From the NCBI GenBank assembly GCA_002633025.1, contig NMRB01000106.1, positions 417,445 through 481,444 on the forward strand: a DNA stretch of 64,000 nucleotides, given 5' to 3'. The position numbers and the translations under genes are program-made. A model generated the notes under the pieces. That model was not told where the DNA came from, ran no database searches, and saw only the letters and a program-made list of their open reading frames with translations. The DNA comes from Notospermus geniculatus (taxonomy: Eukaryota; Nemertea; Pilidiophora; Heteronemertea; Lineidae). This document shows positions 47,072 through 58,924 of the stretch, in pieces; position 1 is the stretch's first letter; each line of letters starts with the position of its first letter.

Positions 47072-47833
47072 GCGTCTGTATTGACTCTCGTCTGTATGTC
47101 AACGGACCGATATCTTGCTGTCGCGCACCCCTTAAAAACCAAACACTTGCGCACGCCTCCTGTCGCGTTGGGGACTGCAGTGATAATCTGGATCCTAGCC
47201 ATCTCAGGCTCCGTAGTCTGGCCTATATATTACACTACACGAGTGTACACCAACCTCGGACCCGTGCCGTTCATTCTCTGTGCAGACGACTGGGGTGACC
47301 GGGGTCATAGAGCCATATACTTCCTATTTTTATTCGTCTGTGGTTTTCTAATGCCTCTCATTATCATCATCGTCATGAGCATCCTCATGGTCATTCAACT
47401 TTGGGCGACCCCAAACCCGGAACCAAACAGCAACAGGAACAGCACGCGTCAAAAACGAAAAGTGACCCGGATGGTGATCGTGTTGGTCGCCATCTTTTTA
47501 TTGTGTTGGTTCCCGTTTCACTTGACTTACATGTGGATAAGCTTCTCCCTAGAAACCTGGAAGAGGACATACGAATTCTACTACTTGAGGGTGTTTGCCC
47601 ACGTCCTGTCTTATGCCAACTCTTGTATGAACCCAATGATTTATGCATTTATGTCTCAAAACTTTCGTCGTGGGTTTCAGAAAGCTTTGCATTGCGGGAC
47701 AAGGAGCCTGGTTATTCCAGAACACAGGTCCATGTACAGTGTCAGCCAGACAGAAATGACGACAAACAACGTGTCGTTTGCGAACACTTCGCATTTCAAT
47801 CATACGCCTCTCATTCGCCATCACCATGACTAA
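47072..47833 (+). CDS. Galanin/allatostatin-A-type peptide GPCR, 3' part (TM3 to C-terminus)
   Basis: Seven-transmembrane neuropeptide receptor of rhodopsin class A, acting at the plasma membrane through G proteins. The 253 visible residues start inside TM3 (ASVLTL). They then show the DRY motif (residues 12-14, 47105-47113), TM4 around 33-54, the extracellular-loop-2 cysteine (residue 70, 47279) followed by ADDW, and TM5 around 82-106. A basic third loop reads KRKVTR, TM6 carries CWFP (47504-47515), and TM7 carries YANSCMNPMIY (NPxxY type, 47630-47644). The C-tail is short, with an HCG cysteine that could be palmitoylated. From memory of the family, the LRTP after TM3, the C-x-D/E-x-W in loop 2, the KRKVTRM before TM6 and the YANSC-NP in TM7 resemble galanin type 2 and allatostatin-A receptors more than somatostatin/AstC receptors. 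TM1, TM2 and the N-terminus are missing. The frame stays open back to the single N at 47069, and the sequence before it is a low-complexity repeat rather than receptor. The GPCR call is firm; the ligand group is inferred. Confidence 0.88.
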   Translation, partial: ASVLTLVCMSTDRYLAVAHPLKTKHLRTPPVALGTAVIIWILAISGSVVWPIYYTTRVYTNLGPVPFILCADDWGDRGHRAIYFLFLFVCGFLMPLIIIIVMSILMVIQLWATPNPEPNSNRNSTRQKRKVTRMVIVLVAIFLLCWFPFHLTYMWISFSLETWKRTYEFYYLRVFAHVLSYANSCMNPMIYAFMSQNFRRGFQKALHCGTRSLVIPEHRSMYSVSQTEMTTNNVSFANTSHFNHTPLIRHHHD

Positions 47834-47966
47834 ATGCAATACCAAAAGAAGAGCCATCTTTTTCGGCATTTTTCGGCATCAAAGGATACGAGATTTTTTT
47901 GTCATCCTCACCCTATCGTGAAAGCTGAATCCAGAACCGTACACCCTCAAAAAGCAATTTGTTATA

Positions 47967-47972
47967 AATAAA
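47967..47972 (+). promoter_or_regulatory. Polyadenylation signal AATAAA of the GPCR gene
   Basis: A canonical AATAAA lies 134 bases after the receptor stop codon, in an AT-rich stretch, at a distance that suits a short 3' UTR. It is the first good match downstream of the stop. No transcript evidence is available. Confidence 0.45.
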
Positions 47973-48010
47973 TTTAGTATTGGGAACTGTGCACAACACT
48001 GCCCTACAAT

Positions 48011-48044
48011 GGAAGACTGCAGTATCTGCATATTGCAGTCTTCC
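48011..48044. repeat. Hairpin downstream of the GPCR stop
   Basis: Perfect 11-bp inverted repeat: GGAAGACTGCA at 48011 and TGCAGTCTTCC at 48034, with a 12-base loop. It lies just beyond the presumed poly(A) signal, so it could be in an extended 3' UTR or be a small foldback remnant. TGCAGT words recur at 48190-48225, which suggests repeat origin. Confidence 0.5.
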
Positions 48045-48777
48045 CTTGTACAGCCTCTGCAGCCTTTCCTATTCAGTGAAGTGGACAATAGGTGTGTAAT
48101 AACATCAGTAGATACTGTTCTCCTTTCGTGCAAAATTATTCAGAGCTGCCACCTAAAACAAGGCAGATATGGCATAAAACGCAAGACCGCAGAAAATGCA
48201 GTTACTGCAGTCTTCGTTTGGAGGGCAGACCACAGACTCCATACTGTGGTGACTATTGGATAAAATCAATTGGCCCATTCGTCAGACGTATTATGTCCTT
48301 CAAATGACTTTTGACCCTGGTGGATTTTCCATCTTCGTCAAACGTCTTTGTGATGACAACAAAGGACGAAGTTCACAATAATGGAATATTAGGCAGAAAG
48401 ATAAAATGCTTATCTGTAATTCATTAGCATAAAATTTATCCAATGAGGAAACCGTTCATATTGGTAACTTTTATTTAGGTGCTTTTATACAGGTATCTGT
48501 AAAAGGGTTTTCGGTCATTACTTCCCCACCTTGTCATACATTCCATGAAGATTTTCGACAGAAATTACATGCACATGTACATTGTATATACATGTAATGT
48601 AACGACTTTACAGAAAGTGCTCTTTCAAAGCTTTCCAACGTAGGTTTTTTTCAAGAGTACACTGCCATGATTTACAACATACACAAAATCATTGTTATTA
48701 ATGCTACATGGAAGTCTTCCCGAACCCAGACTGAGCTACAATTGTATTATCACGCAGAGGACAAAAATACTTAGAGG

Positions 48778-48894
48778 CCGTATTTTAGAACGTTCCTTAA
48801 CGTTAAGGTCGACCTTAAGTCTATTGTAAAACCATCGAGAACAATAGATTAAAGGTGGACCTTAATGTTAAGGAACGTTCTAAAATACGGCCCT
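48778..48894. mobile_element. GGCCGTATTTTAGAACGTTCC foldback (GGGCCGTAT family 3)
   Basis: GGCCGTATTTTAGAACGTTC then CTTAACGTTAAGGT is mirrored by the right arm ending GAACGTTCTAAAATACGGCC. 117 bp. An inner CAATAGA/TCTATTG pair extends the stem. Confidence 0.95.
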
Positions 48895-50150
48895 TAGGAT
48901 TTGTATAAATACCAGTTGCTCTAGCTGCATCAAATTCATGTACCATCGACGTGGCAACTAACCACTAACACCCACACTGGTTCCGTTGGCGTCCAATCAG
49001 CAAACTTCCTGGGGAGTTCTTCTGATTTCCTGGTCATCAAGGCTCATTAAGAAAAGAGGTTTTTCTAACAGGTCTGCGTGCCGATGGACATTCCCGACCT
49101 AACAGCTGGGTCGACGAACTCCAAATGGAAAATTAACGGTCGGGCGCAAATTAGCCAAAGCAAAACTGAAACAATTATTGGAAATCTTTCTTTCCCAAAT
49201 TGAACGCAAATTGGTTTGCGACTCATCTCCACCAGTGTGATTTGACCTATATACCGTACCAAAATCATCACTGCTGTTACTTTGAAAACAAGTTCAGTCA
49301 ACTCGAGTTGTCTCGTGCTTGCTACATTAGAACAGGTGGACAAATTAAGTGATACTTTTTTGTGTCGTGCAGGACAAGTACCACCCTTGTCAGTCAGGTC
49401 ATGTGACCAACCTACACGACGCCCAGCACATCCTAGCCTTTTTTTATGTGAAATGGAGCGGCCTATCAGCTTCCCTAGCAGACCTGTGGTATGAACTGAT
49501 AATATCGTTTGGTCCTAGACAATTTGAAACCTGATCTTGGCCTTGGAGACTGTCTACATGTATATAATAATGCTGGAATGTGGCTCAATCAAGTCACACT
49601 TGGAAGCTTTGCTTTGCCTCGAAATTCGGCATGGTAATAGAGGTTACCATATCCTGATACAACGGGTGGTTTAATTTGCGAGAACTTGGTTGTGGTCGCG
49701 ATTTTACTTTTTTGGCAGTAATGTTCGATTGCTTTCTAAATTCTCCCTACTGCACCCCGTTGCGCGTTGGGTGCACCTATTCCAGCCGGGTCGTGCATTC
49801 CAACCTCGACCAAACTCACAATCGCCACGGGTACTTGCTAGTGATCAAATAAACTCAACCTTGAAGTAACATAATTGAAGGACAGAATCTGCTGTAATGA
49901 CTGACAAACAGCTTTCGCCGCCAGCGATTTCACCCCCACAAATGCCTCTGACTTGACATCACACGCAAAAATCACAACCACGGTGTAACCGTCTTTAGAG
50001 GGACCTTGACTACCGGTGTCAGAAATTTAAATTAGTATCGTGAATTTTCATGCGTCGTACCGACATCCGCTTGGATAGGTCACGCAACCATTACTCCTTT
50101 TCTCTCAGCAAGCCGATAGATCTTTCATGACTGACATTTCACAGTGGTGA
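48895..50150. other. No gene or clear element seen
   Basis: Nothing recognisable. Confidence 0.45.
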
Positions 50151-50374
50151 CATACTCTAAACTCCCACTTACCTGTCCTATTCCTGAACTCGCAAAAAAA
50201 TGACTAACTCTTAAGTTGAAGATAATGGGTCGGGCTATGGTCAGAAACAGTAATGTCCTGTCCACTTACTTGTCCCACTCCCTAGCCTGCATGGCAAAGA
50301 ATGACAACTTAGGATTTGGTCATTTTTTCCGAATTCAGGAATGGGACAGGTAAGTGGGAGTTCAGAGTAGTATG
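50151..50374. mobile_element. AACTCCCACTTACCTGTCC foldback MITE
   Basis: CATACTCTAAACTCCCACTT then ACCTGTCCTATTCCTGAA is mirrored by TTCAGGAATGGGACAGGTAA then GTGGGAGTTCAGAGTAGTATG at the right. Inner AAAAATGAC/GTCATTTTT and AAGTTG/CAACTT also pair. 224 bp. Confidence 0.9.
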
Positions 50375-53300
50375 ACGGCAAATGTGAAGGACGTCAGCTC
50401 GAGGAAATCAGATGTTTTTGACCCGTAACGTTACGTTGTTTGACATAACACTAACGAGTAGTATGCATCTCGACACCCCCGTGACATGTCAGGCGTGACA
50501 CTTTGCCTCAATCTCTACTCAAAATCAAAAGGATTTCAAATTTTCATTCATTATCATCGATTTAGCAATTTAATGTGATTAGACGCAAATTTTGACGGTT
50601 AGATGGTAAAGGGCAAAGTTATTACGCAAATGAATGCGAAGGAGTGATGACTTGACGACATCGTGTTCTTGGTGTTTACGTTTAGCAATCGTGTTGATCA
50701 ATCATTGCTGGCCACAGCAAGTCGAGAGACGGAGAGCGAACGTAGCTTCGGGAAATGAAAAATCGAATCCGACCGACTGAACTCATTACCGTTACAGATT
50801 GGCGGCCATTTTTTTAGGAAATACCACGCTAAGCACGACATCCAGCGTGATCAAAACCTTGTGATACATGATAAGTCTCATCCCAAACTATCTAAGTATA
50901 TTTCACGACGAACCATGTCTGGCTATGAAAAAGATATGCCATACCATCCCCAATTTTTTACCAGCATTGCGTCAATACTTTGAGATGGAGATCAAAGAAT
51001 AATTCCCTGCCTCGCAGAAAATAGTAAATACGGCCTCCGAAGAAAGGTATCATTGCTGAAACCTCAGTACCATGATACTTGATTTTTACACTCTTCAACT
51101 GAAGAGTTTCGAAAAGCAGTACTAATGCAACGCAAAAAATGGTAAAATCCGTGAACATGCATAGGCTTCCAATCGGAGAATGGATGAAACATTCATCTGC
51201 CGTACATTTAATGTGTGCTTTGTGTTGCCGTTTCTTTTAAGCAATTGGTCTGGTTCAGTGTAGGTAATTTTGATCCTCCACCAACCTGATATCGCTGTTG
51301 GTAAGCTTGGCTGAGGATTCCGAAATCATTTTATTCCATCATAGGATTAGGTACCAAGAACAAAGGTATCTTGCTTTCTTTTTCGACATGGTTTCTCGAT
51401 ACCTTTTTCGGTCTGTGAAAAGCTTTGAGGGATTTGGTGTCACAAAGTCACAGCCATATCTAAGGGGAATACAGTCACGTTCTTACTAGCATTACGACCC
51501 TGCGATAGCGATCAACACTACCTCGGTCGTGGTTGAGTACTACTCAACCGAAACTTGAGGGAACAAATTAGGCGCGGAGTGTCTCATACGTGTAGACCGA
51601 TGAGGCAATAACATGTCGTCACAGTGACAGTACCTGTGTCTCATTGGACAAGATCGGTGAACACAATTCACCGCTTCCGAAAGGTGCTTTTCCACATGAG
51701 AGTTTTCTTGCGCTAGAATTCTCTCAGAAAATTAGTCTTTCAATTGCTATATCAATATCAATGTATAGACACCAAACCGAGATCTTAGAATTCGTGTATC
51801 TGATCAAAGTACTGAACCAGTTACATTCACTTAATAATTGACACATCAAAACAAGTTGAGGGGACATTTTAGCCAATCATTCTTCCAGGATAAATTCAAC
51901 AAATCCGCAAGATCTGACAGCGGGATGAAATCATTATATTTTTAATGCCGTTTTCAAGGACGAGAAATGACGTGCACGCTTTGATGTTTCAGCATTGAAG
52001 CGAAATTTGAAGACATCGTGTCGAGTTTGCCTCCGATGATAGCGACTCTCGAGGGCTTATGAACTGATGAAGACAGAAACAAAAGATAAATTCGTTGATT
52101 TTCAATCGTGAAGAATAACGTGAAGCGAAAGATGTTGTCAGTGTTAATGGGTTTTACTGCTTCTCGCGGATTTGTCTTATCGAACAAATCCTAGTGGATT
52201 ACAGCATCCATGCCTCGCTCTGCAACATCTCTCTGACACCAGTCACCCAAAATATGGTTGCAGAGAGTCCCAATCAGCTCACATCAGAAATGGTCTCTTC
52301 TGACAATGGTACTGAAAAGGCCGTCCACACACGTGCGCATGACACCAAGTCCCGCCTCGTACAGTGTGGGTATGATTCCTTGGTCCTACCACAGAAACCA
52401 CTTATCCCCTGAAAATCTATCTAATCCTACATCACATCCCAAATCATCCCATTAAGTGTCTGAGCGAAAGCACATCACATCGGAAGGCCATAAAAATCGC
52501 CTTCTACTCATAACTCTGACACTAGGTCTGCCTCGAAGTATAGGGACATGCGTCCTGGTTGTAAAATGTATCTTTGATACGTTTATCGAATGAATTTCTC
52601 TTATACTACAATACATCCCGAATCCCTTCTTTAAGTCGTAATCCCTAAATGTGCATTGCATAGGAATGTCAAGTATACGACAAGTGCGTGCTAAAAACTG
52701 ATTCCCATTATGGATATCTAGACTAAAAGCTTTTTTTCTACAAAAATGGGGAAATTCAATTCAGTTGATTGAATTTTCCTTTAATATATGCAAATTGATA
52801 TAGACGTGCGGTGCCCCGGCATGGCGTTTAGCCATGTCCGATGTGTACATGTTTCCTGTGCCTGCTGTGTTCAATGTCAACATAAACACTTCACTAGGAC
52901 TGAATGTCAAGACAAGGAAGTGTTCCAAGGATACCACGGAGAGAATGGAATTATTGGAAAAAATGGTCGATAACTCCCGTGTTCAACCTTCCGAACAAAT
53001 TTTTAAAAGAGTAGTAATTGAAGTGACGATATTGAATTGTTACTTGAGGGGCGAGGCCTTGAGCATACTCAACGACCAGAGCACTGAGGCAGTGCATGTA
53101 GTATACAGGTATACTTTACAGTTGTCACAGAATTTCTGTTTACATCAGAAACACATAGGAGCCAATCAACTGCATTGCCTACAAAGAATGAGCAATATCT
53201 TACCATTTTTGCAGCGCAGCAGGAATTTTACTTCAAAAATGTGTGGACCCGAGGTGCACAAATGCTACAGCAGTAGCTTATTCCGACATTTACGTTTTTT

Positions 53301-53968
53301 CTCTGCCCTAAGTTAGTCTTGTCTAACTTGAGGTTGCTTTGCAAATTATTACATGACAGATTAAAAGGCATAACTGCATGTTGACAATAAACAGACTTCT
53401 CATTTCTCATCAGTTTGGTAGACTTCTCTCCATCTCTCATCGGTTTGGTAATCAAAATATTTCATTTTCTTTCATTAAGAATTAATCATGGCCATACACA
53501 TTCCACTCATCAACTATTCCAGATATTCATCCTCCAATAATTGTTCACCGCACGTAACTCTTTTATTACATTTTCATTTCATTGGATTCCCGTCATCTCC
53601 ATCATCCATCAGAAGTATCTTTCCATCACACAAATTCATAACACGTTCCTAAACCTTTTCATTATTCCTTTATATTTAAAAAATTTCAACATGTCCAAAC
53701 GTAAAACTGGGTCAAAGGTGCTGAAACGTTTTCTTTTCATTTCAACATCATCAAGGGACGATGATTACGACCACACATTGGAAAGCCAGCGAAGAGCACT
53801 TTTATGTAGTCATTGCCATAGGCAAAAAGAAAGATGGATTTTCATGATTTGGCCGACATTTCTTTCCAAAATAAAAAAAAGGTTTCCTGGTTCCCATCAC
53901 ATCAGATGGTGAAACTATTTCCGAACTTAATTTTCAATCAAAGTTACATGACATGATGCTAATACTTT
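50375..53968. other. No gene recognised
   Basis: About 3.6 kb, AT-rich. The 160-codon ORF at 52834-53316 (+) is near the length expected by chance and has no recognised domain. Its middle (about 52905-52980) is the only part with protein-like composition. A short TCTCATCnGTTTGGTA doublet lies at about 53403-53449. Confidence 0.45.
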
Positions 53969-56895
53969 GAAAAATAAAATATAACGTGGAAAACCAGTTA
54001 TCAATCCATTTTGGGAGCTCTAACCCTATCATACAGGAACAAGTAAACAGCCTCTGGTAACTGCCGAAGAAGGTCCCTGATTGGTATTAGTGATAGCTTG
54101 TTTCATCTTACCTTGAGGACGTTCATAAGGCTGCTATTTTCTGTAAACCCGTGGGTGTATAATGCTATCGACAAGATGAACCCAGGTGGAACAAATACAA
54201 GATTTATATGAAGAAAGTCTAGAAGAATCATTTTCTGTACGCGGTGCACCAGAAATCCATTTATCACTCACTGATTTAGAGGTTCTCGGTGCCTCAGGGC
54301 ACACAAAAATCACCGCCTCAAATATTGTTGCCATAGTAAACCTTTTTTTATGATACAAGAGTCAGCATTTTCGAACTACCGTTTCCTATCTTGCCTTCAG
54401 GGCAGGAATGCGGAACAAGTTTTGTATAAGCAAAGTTACGATTTCTTAATAAAGTAGTGGAAAGAATTGAACTCTCCACGGCAAATAGGTTATCGATGGT
54501 GGACCCCAACGAAAGATAGACACACAGATAAGTGTGTAATTCGGCGAAAAATGATGGCTCCCACTACGACCGTATTTTCATAACCGTTTCTTTACTGCAC
54601 CAAAGATCAAACTGATTAAGCTTCGTCTGTTTCTTATTTTCTACTTCACAAAAACGTAGCAAACGTAATTAAATAATTGAAATAGAAAGGTACCCCGAGA
54701 ATGTTTCTTTGTTCTCCAGTTGTGGTTTCTTAATGGAAAATATCGAATAATGCTCGTGCATTAGTTTTAACTGAATGAAATACAACTGATGCAAAGCTTG
54801 TCTGGAAGCTTGAGCCAGTGATAGGCAGGGAAATGGAAGTAAAATGATTGATCTTCAAAACAATTAATATTTAAGGACTGCATGTGATCTTTTTGTCAAG
54901 AAGCTTGAAATCGTCATGATTGAAATCAATGCTGTACAAAATGGAAATATACGACAGACGGGAATACGGCATCATCTGAGCTGAATTCCAATCACTTAAG
55001 CTTTTTCGTTTTATGTACGTAGGACAACTCGACGTCTGACTAGACAGTAGTATCCTTTAAGCTGCAATACCGTACACTTGTATATCTTTGCACTTGCCGT
55101 CGGTTCATTCACATGATTATGAACATTCTCATACACAATCATTAATAAACGATTATGATCTACCACTTGTTTTTGTTAATCAATCATGAGATCCTACACT
55201 GTTAGAAATTATTGTAATAATTTGATAGAAATTGCCTGCAGCAGAGTCCACAGCACTTCCTGTAAATTTACATACGCTATGATTTATGTTTTCCTATTTA
55301 TGTTTTCCTGTATTGGTTGGACTCAATTGGACTTTCCATTTTCCACTTTCCATGCTTTCTGAGAGGAGTATGAAAATAGAAAAATAAAATATAACGTGGA
55401 AAACCAGTTATCAATCCATTTTGGGAGCTCTACCCATGCGAATACTTTCAATTTCATAAAAGGGGCATCTATATTGATTTGTGGTGACGCCCGGGGTATT
55501 TCCTACAAATGCATGTTAATGGTCGTCGGTGACCCTATCATACAGGAACAAGTAAACAGCCTCTGGTAACTGCCGAAGAAGGTCCCTGATTGGTATTAGT
55601 GATAGCTTGTTTCATCTTACCTTGAGGACGTTCACAAGGCTGCTATTTTCTGTAAACCCGTGGGTGTATAATGCTATCGACAAGATAAACCCAGGTGGAA
55701 CAAATACAAGATTTATATGAAGAAAGTCTTGAAGAATCATTTTCTGTACGCGGTGCACCAGAAATCCATTTATCACTCACTGATTTAGTGCGTTCTCGGT
55801 GCCTCAGGGCACACAAAAATCACCGCCTCAAATACTGTTGCCATAGTAAACCTTTTTTTATGATACAAGAGTCAGCATTTTCGAACTACCGTTTCCTATC
55901 TTGCCTTCAGGGAATGAATGCGGAACAAGTTTTGTATAAGCAAAGTTACGATTTCTTAATAAAGTAGATTTGAACTCTCCGCGGCAAATAGGTTATTGAT
56001 GGTGGACCGCAACGAAAGGTAGACACACAGATAAGTGTGTATTTCGGCGAAAAAGGATGGCTGCTCCCACTTACGGGTATCAAACCGTATTTTCATAACC
56101 GTTTCTTTATTGCAGCAAAGATCAAACTGATCAACTTCGTCTGTTTCTTAGTTTCTACTTCACAAAAACGTAGCAAACGTAATTAAATAATTGAACTAGA
56201 AAGGTACCCAGAGAATGTTTCTTTGTTCTCCAGTTGTGGTTTCTTAATGGAAAATATCGAATAATGCTCGTGCATTAGTTTTTACTGAATACAATACAAC
56301 TGATGCAAAGCTTGTCTGGAAGCTTGAGCCAGTGATAGGCAGGGAAATGGAAGGAAAAATGATTGATCTTCAAAGCAATTAATATTTAAGAACTGCATGT
56401 GATCTTTTTGTCAAGAAGCTTGAAATCGTCATGATTGAAATCAATGCTCTACAAAATGGAAATATACGACAGACGGGAATACGGCATCATCTGAGCTGAA
56501 TTCTAATCGCTGAAGCTTTTTCAGATATACGTTTTATGTACGTAGGACAAAAACTCGACGTCTGACTAGACAGTTGTATCCTTTAAGCTGCAATACCGTA
56601 TACACTTGTATATCTTTGCACTTGCCGTCGGTTCATTCACATGATAATATGAACATTCTCATACACAATCATTAATAAACGATTATGATCTACCACTTGT
56701 TTTTGTTAATCAATCATGAGATCCTACACTGTTAGAAATTATTGTAATAATTTGATAGAAATTGCCTGCAGCAGAGTCCACAGCACTTCCTGTAAATTTA
56801 CATACGCTATGATTTATGTTTTCCTGTATTGGTTGGACTCAATTGGACTTTCCATTTTTCCACTTTCCATGCTTTCTGAGAAGAGTATGAAAATA
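53969..56895. repeat. Tandem duplication of about 1.4-1.5 kb
   Basis: Copy A 53969-55378 and copy B 55379-56895 both start GAAAAATAAAATATAACGTG and end in a CACTGTTAG element. Copy B has about 100 extra bases after GGGAGCTCTA (55433-55535). Otherwise there are scattered substitutions and indels. The junction lies inside the CACTGTTAG element at ATGAAAATA, which is shared by both breakpoints. There is no N at the junction. Confidence 0.93.
55197..55378. mobile_element. CACTGTTAGAAAT element, truncated by the duplication junction
   Basis: The left end is intact (CACTGTTAGAAATTATTG). It stops at TATGAAAATA, where copy B of the tandem duplication begins. Confidence 0.88.
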
Positions 56896-57022
56896 TAATT
56901 TGGTCAGCCTCCAGTCAAGTCTCTGTTAACATTGATTGAAGTCTGTAATTTTACCGATCCAGTCCTGGGGACTGTGCTGCAGGAATTTCCTGTAAAATCC
57001 TAGTCTATTATTTCTAACAGTG
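56727..57022. mobile_element. CACTGTTAGAAAT element, full-length copy 3
   Basis: Ends CACTGTTAGAAATTATTG and TTATTTCTAACAGTG. The interior matches 19998-20335 (CCTGCAGCAGAGTCC, TTGGTCAGCCTCCAGTCAAG). It carries the right half missing from the 55197 copy. Confidence 0.9.
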
Positions 57023-57116
57023 TATTAATTACGACGTTATCCCACCAGACCCATTCCGAGGAACGCTTGTTGGTTTTTTCTGGAAACTATTAAGGGTGAA
57101 GGATGACAACAGAAAT

Positions 57117-57260
57117 TTTTCGCAAAGTCCACGGAACTCCAACGCGAACCGTGACGTCTACAGGTAAATGTATATTCTTTTGTTTGGGGGTCTCTCTCCG
57201 TTGCATCAAACAATGGGATTGGCGTTCGCGTTGGGAGTTAGGTGGCTTTTGCGAAAACTA
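57117..57260. mobile_element. Degraded TTTTCGCAAAG foldback (sister of 18361)
   Basis: TTTTTCGCAAAGTCC..ACGG and GGCTTTTGCGAAAACT pair. The interior TTTTGTTTGGGGGTC and GCATCAAACAATGG..TTGGCGTTCGCGTTGG matches the 18361 element. Confidence 0.8.
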
Positions 57261-57930
57261 GAGAAAACTGAAAAAAAACTGTACTGTCGTTTCTATTGTC
57301 TCATCCAACCCAATTGTTTTTAATATGTAGCGTTTTAAAATATCAACTGGTGCTTTGTCACGAAGTTGACTTTCAATCAATAGTAAAAAGCAATGCTGTC
57401 GTGTGAAAGTACAAGGTGCCCCGACAATGCCCGAGGTATCTAAAGAGATGGGCTTCCACACAGGAGGTAGCTCATCATCATTCCCTACACATTTCCGTGC
57501 TGACAAGTCAGATATGGAAAGCCGTTGTGCAGAACAAGTATTAACTGCGCCAACTATTGGCCAGTATTTGAGTTCCGAAAACTGAAGTCGAGATTTCCTT
57601 TAGATTTAAGACTTGGGCCTATCATCTTTCGTACTAAAATAATCAGGTAACGTTACATTTTCCAAGCAGAAACGCTAAGCCGAAGTTTTGTGCCACAGTG
57701 GTCTACGTTCATATAATAAACAGGAAGATTTGACTTCGACGTTGGTGATCGTCAACGTCGTGACGTAGACGTTCACGATTGAGACTGAATGTAAGCCGCA
57801 TGTCTTGCATTAGCTTTCAGTTTTCAAGTTTTTAATGCATCATTACGAAATGTGAAGGCCTGAGGACATGTACTACATGGATGTACTGTATGTAATACAA
57901 ATCGTTCCCAGACAGATCTACGTGGTATGG
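57261..57930. other. No gene or clear element seen
   Basis: Short ORFs only. A small GACGTTGGTGATCGTCAACGTC palindrome-like word lies near 57738 (halves GACGTTG/CAACGTC). Confidence 0.45.
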
Positions 57931-58560
57931 GCCTACTTGCCGTCGGAAGCCCCACGTGAACCTACACGATCGAGACACCCTGAGGGACCAACGTGGATTC
58001 TGGTCAAACCGCCATGCTCCACATAACATTTACATAGATAGGCCTACTACATGTACATTTCACATGAATCAGGACCTAGGCATCAACAATTTTAGGTCTG
58101 ACGTCTTGAATTACTTTATGCCTACATGTACGGCTGTGCCTTGTGGGTCGACAAACATACGTTTGTCGTTAGGAAGAGGACTAGACTTTCACGAGACGGT
58201 TGGGGTTCAGGCATCAACGCGAATTTAGGCCTAGCTTCTTGCCAACCTTTGGTTGTACACAGGTCAGTGTCAATGCCTGTCGGCTAGTGTGGGCCGGTTT
58301 GATGTTGGGAATCCGGTGTAGGCCTAGCCTAGATTTTCACGTTAGGGGCACTCGGCATCAAATTGAATTTCGGCCTAACATCTTGCATTAGGCCTAACCC
58401 TAGGGCCTACATTTGTTATGTGTCGTCATGACGAAATAAAGGCCCATCTGAAAATGGAAGGCCGAAGTACAATGCCGTTTTGGTCAACGTAGGCCTACAG
58501 TGGACATTCGTCGTTGGGAACCCGACGTTGAGTTTCATGGTCATGGATGTAGGGCAAACG
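57931..58560. repeat. Degenerate tandem repeat of about 140 bp, TAGGCCTA-rich
   Basis: GGCATCAA, then nnATTTnGGnCTnnCnTCTTG, recurs at 58079, 58210 and 58354. GTYGTTRGGAAnnSGA-type words recur at about 58158, 58300 and 58510, each followed by a TTTCACG/TTTCATG word. GTAGGCCTAC/TAGGCCTA occurs at least five times. It is an old minisatellite; the period is irregular. Confidence 0.55.
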
Positions 58561-58890
58561 TACAGTCTATAGGATATACACATATCAAGCATCTTACTGT
58601 ACGGTACAGTCAGACGCAATCTGTCAACAATATGATAGAACAGCAAACAACATATGCCATTGCATATGCCGTTGCTCCTCGAACTAATCGCATTTCTTCT
58701 GGCCAGACGTTACCACCTTACACCCGAAAAAGTATTTTTGGCAGATGCCAACGTATAATTTCCCAACCACGGAACGAGACAGCATACCCGGTACACCGTA
58801 AATATCAGGGCATTCATTCAAGTGGCAGACGCGGAAAGACAGTTGAAGAAAAATCACTAGAAAAAAATGAATTTTTTGTTTTGTACTTAC

Positions 58891-58924
58891 CTAAGGATCC
58901 ACAGCTTGAGTGTAAAGAAGCCAT
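58891..58924 (-). CDS. Possible mini-exon between strong splice-like sites (minus strand)
   Basis: Read on the minus strand, TTCTGTTTCAG is followed directly by ATGGCTTCT and, 34 bases after the AG, by CTTAG|GTAAGTAC, a near-perfect donor. The peptide would begin MASLHSSCGSL. The acceptor side lies in a minisatellite whose every unit carries an acceptor-like TTCTGTTTCAG, so this may be a repeat artefact. No flanking exon has been recognised. Confidence 0.2.

Noticed and set aside
47391-47869. ORFs overlapping the GPCR on both strands (85-142 codons)
   Set aside because: They are out-of-frame shadows of a well-supported receptor reading frame.
52834-53316. 160-codon ORF as a gene
   Set aside because: Only a short middle part looks protein-like, and the rest has chance-like composition with many rare aromatic/cysteine runs. 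No family recognised.
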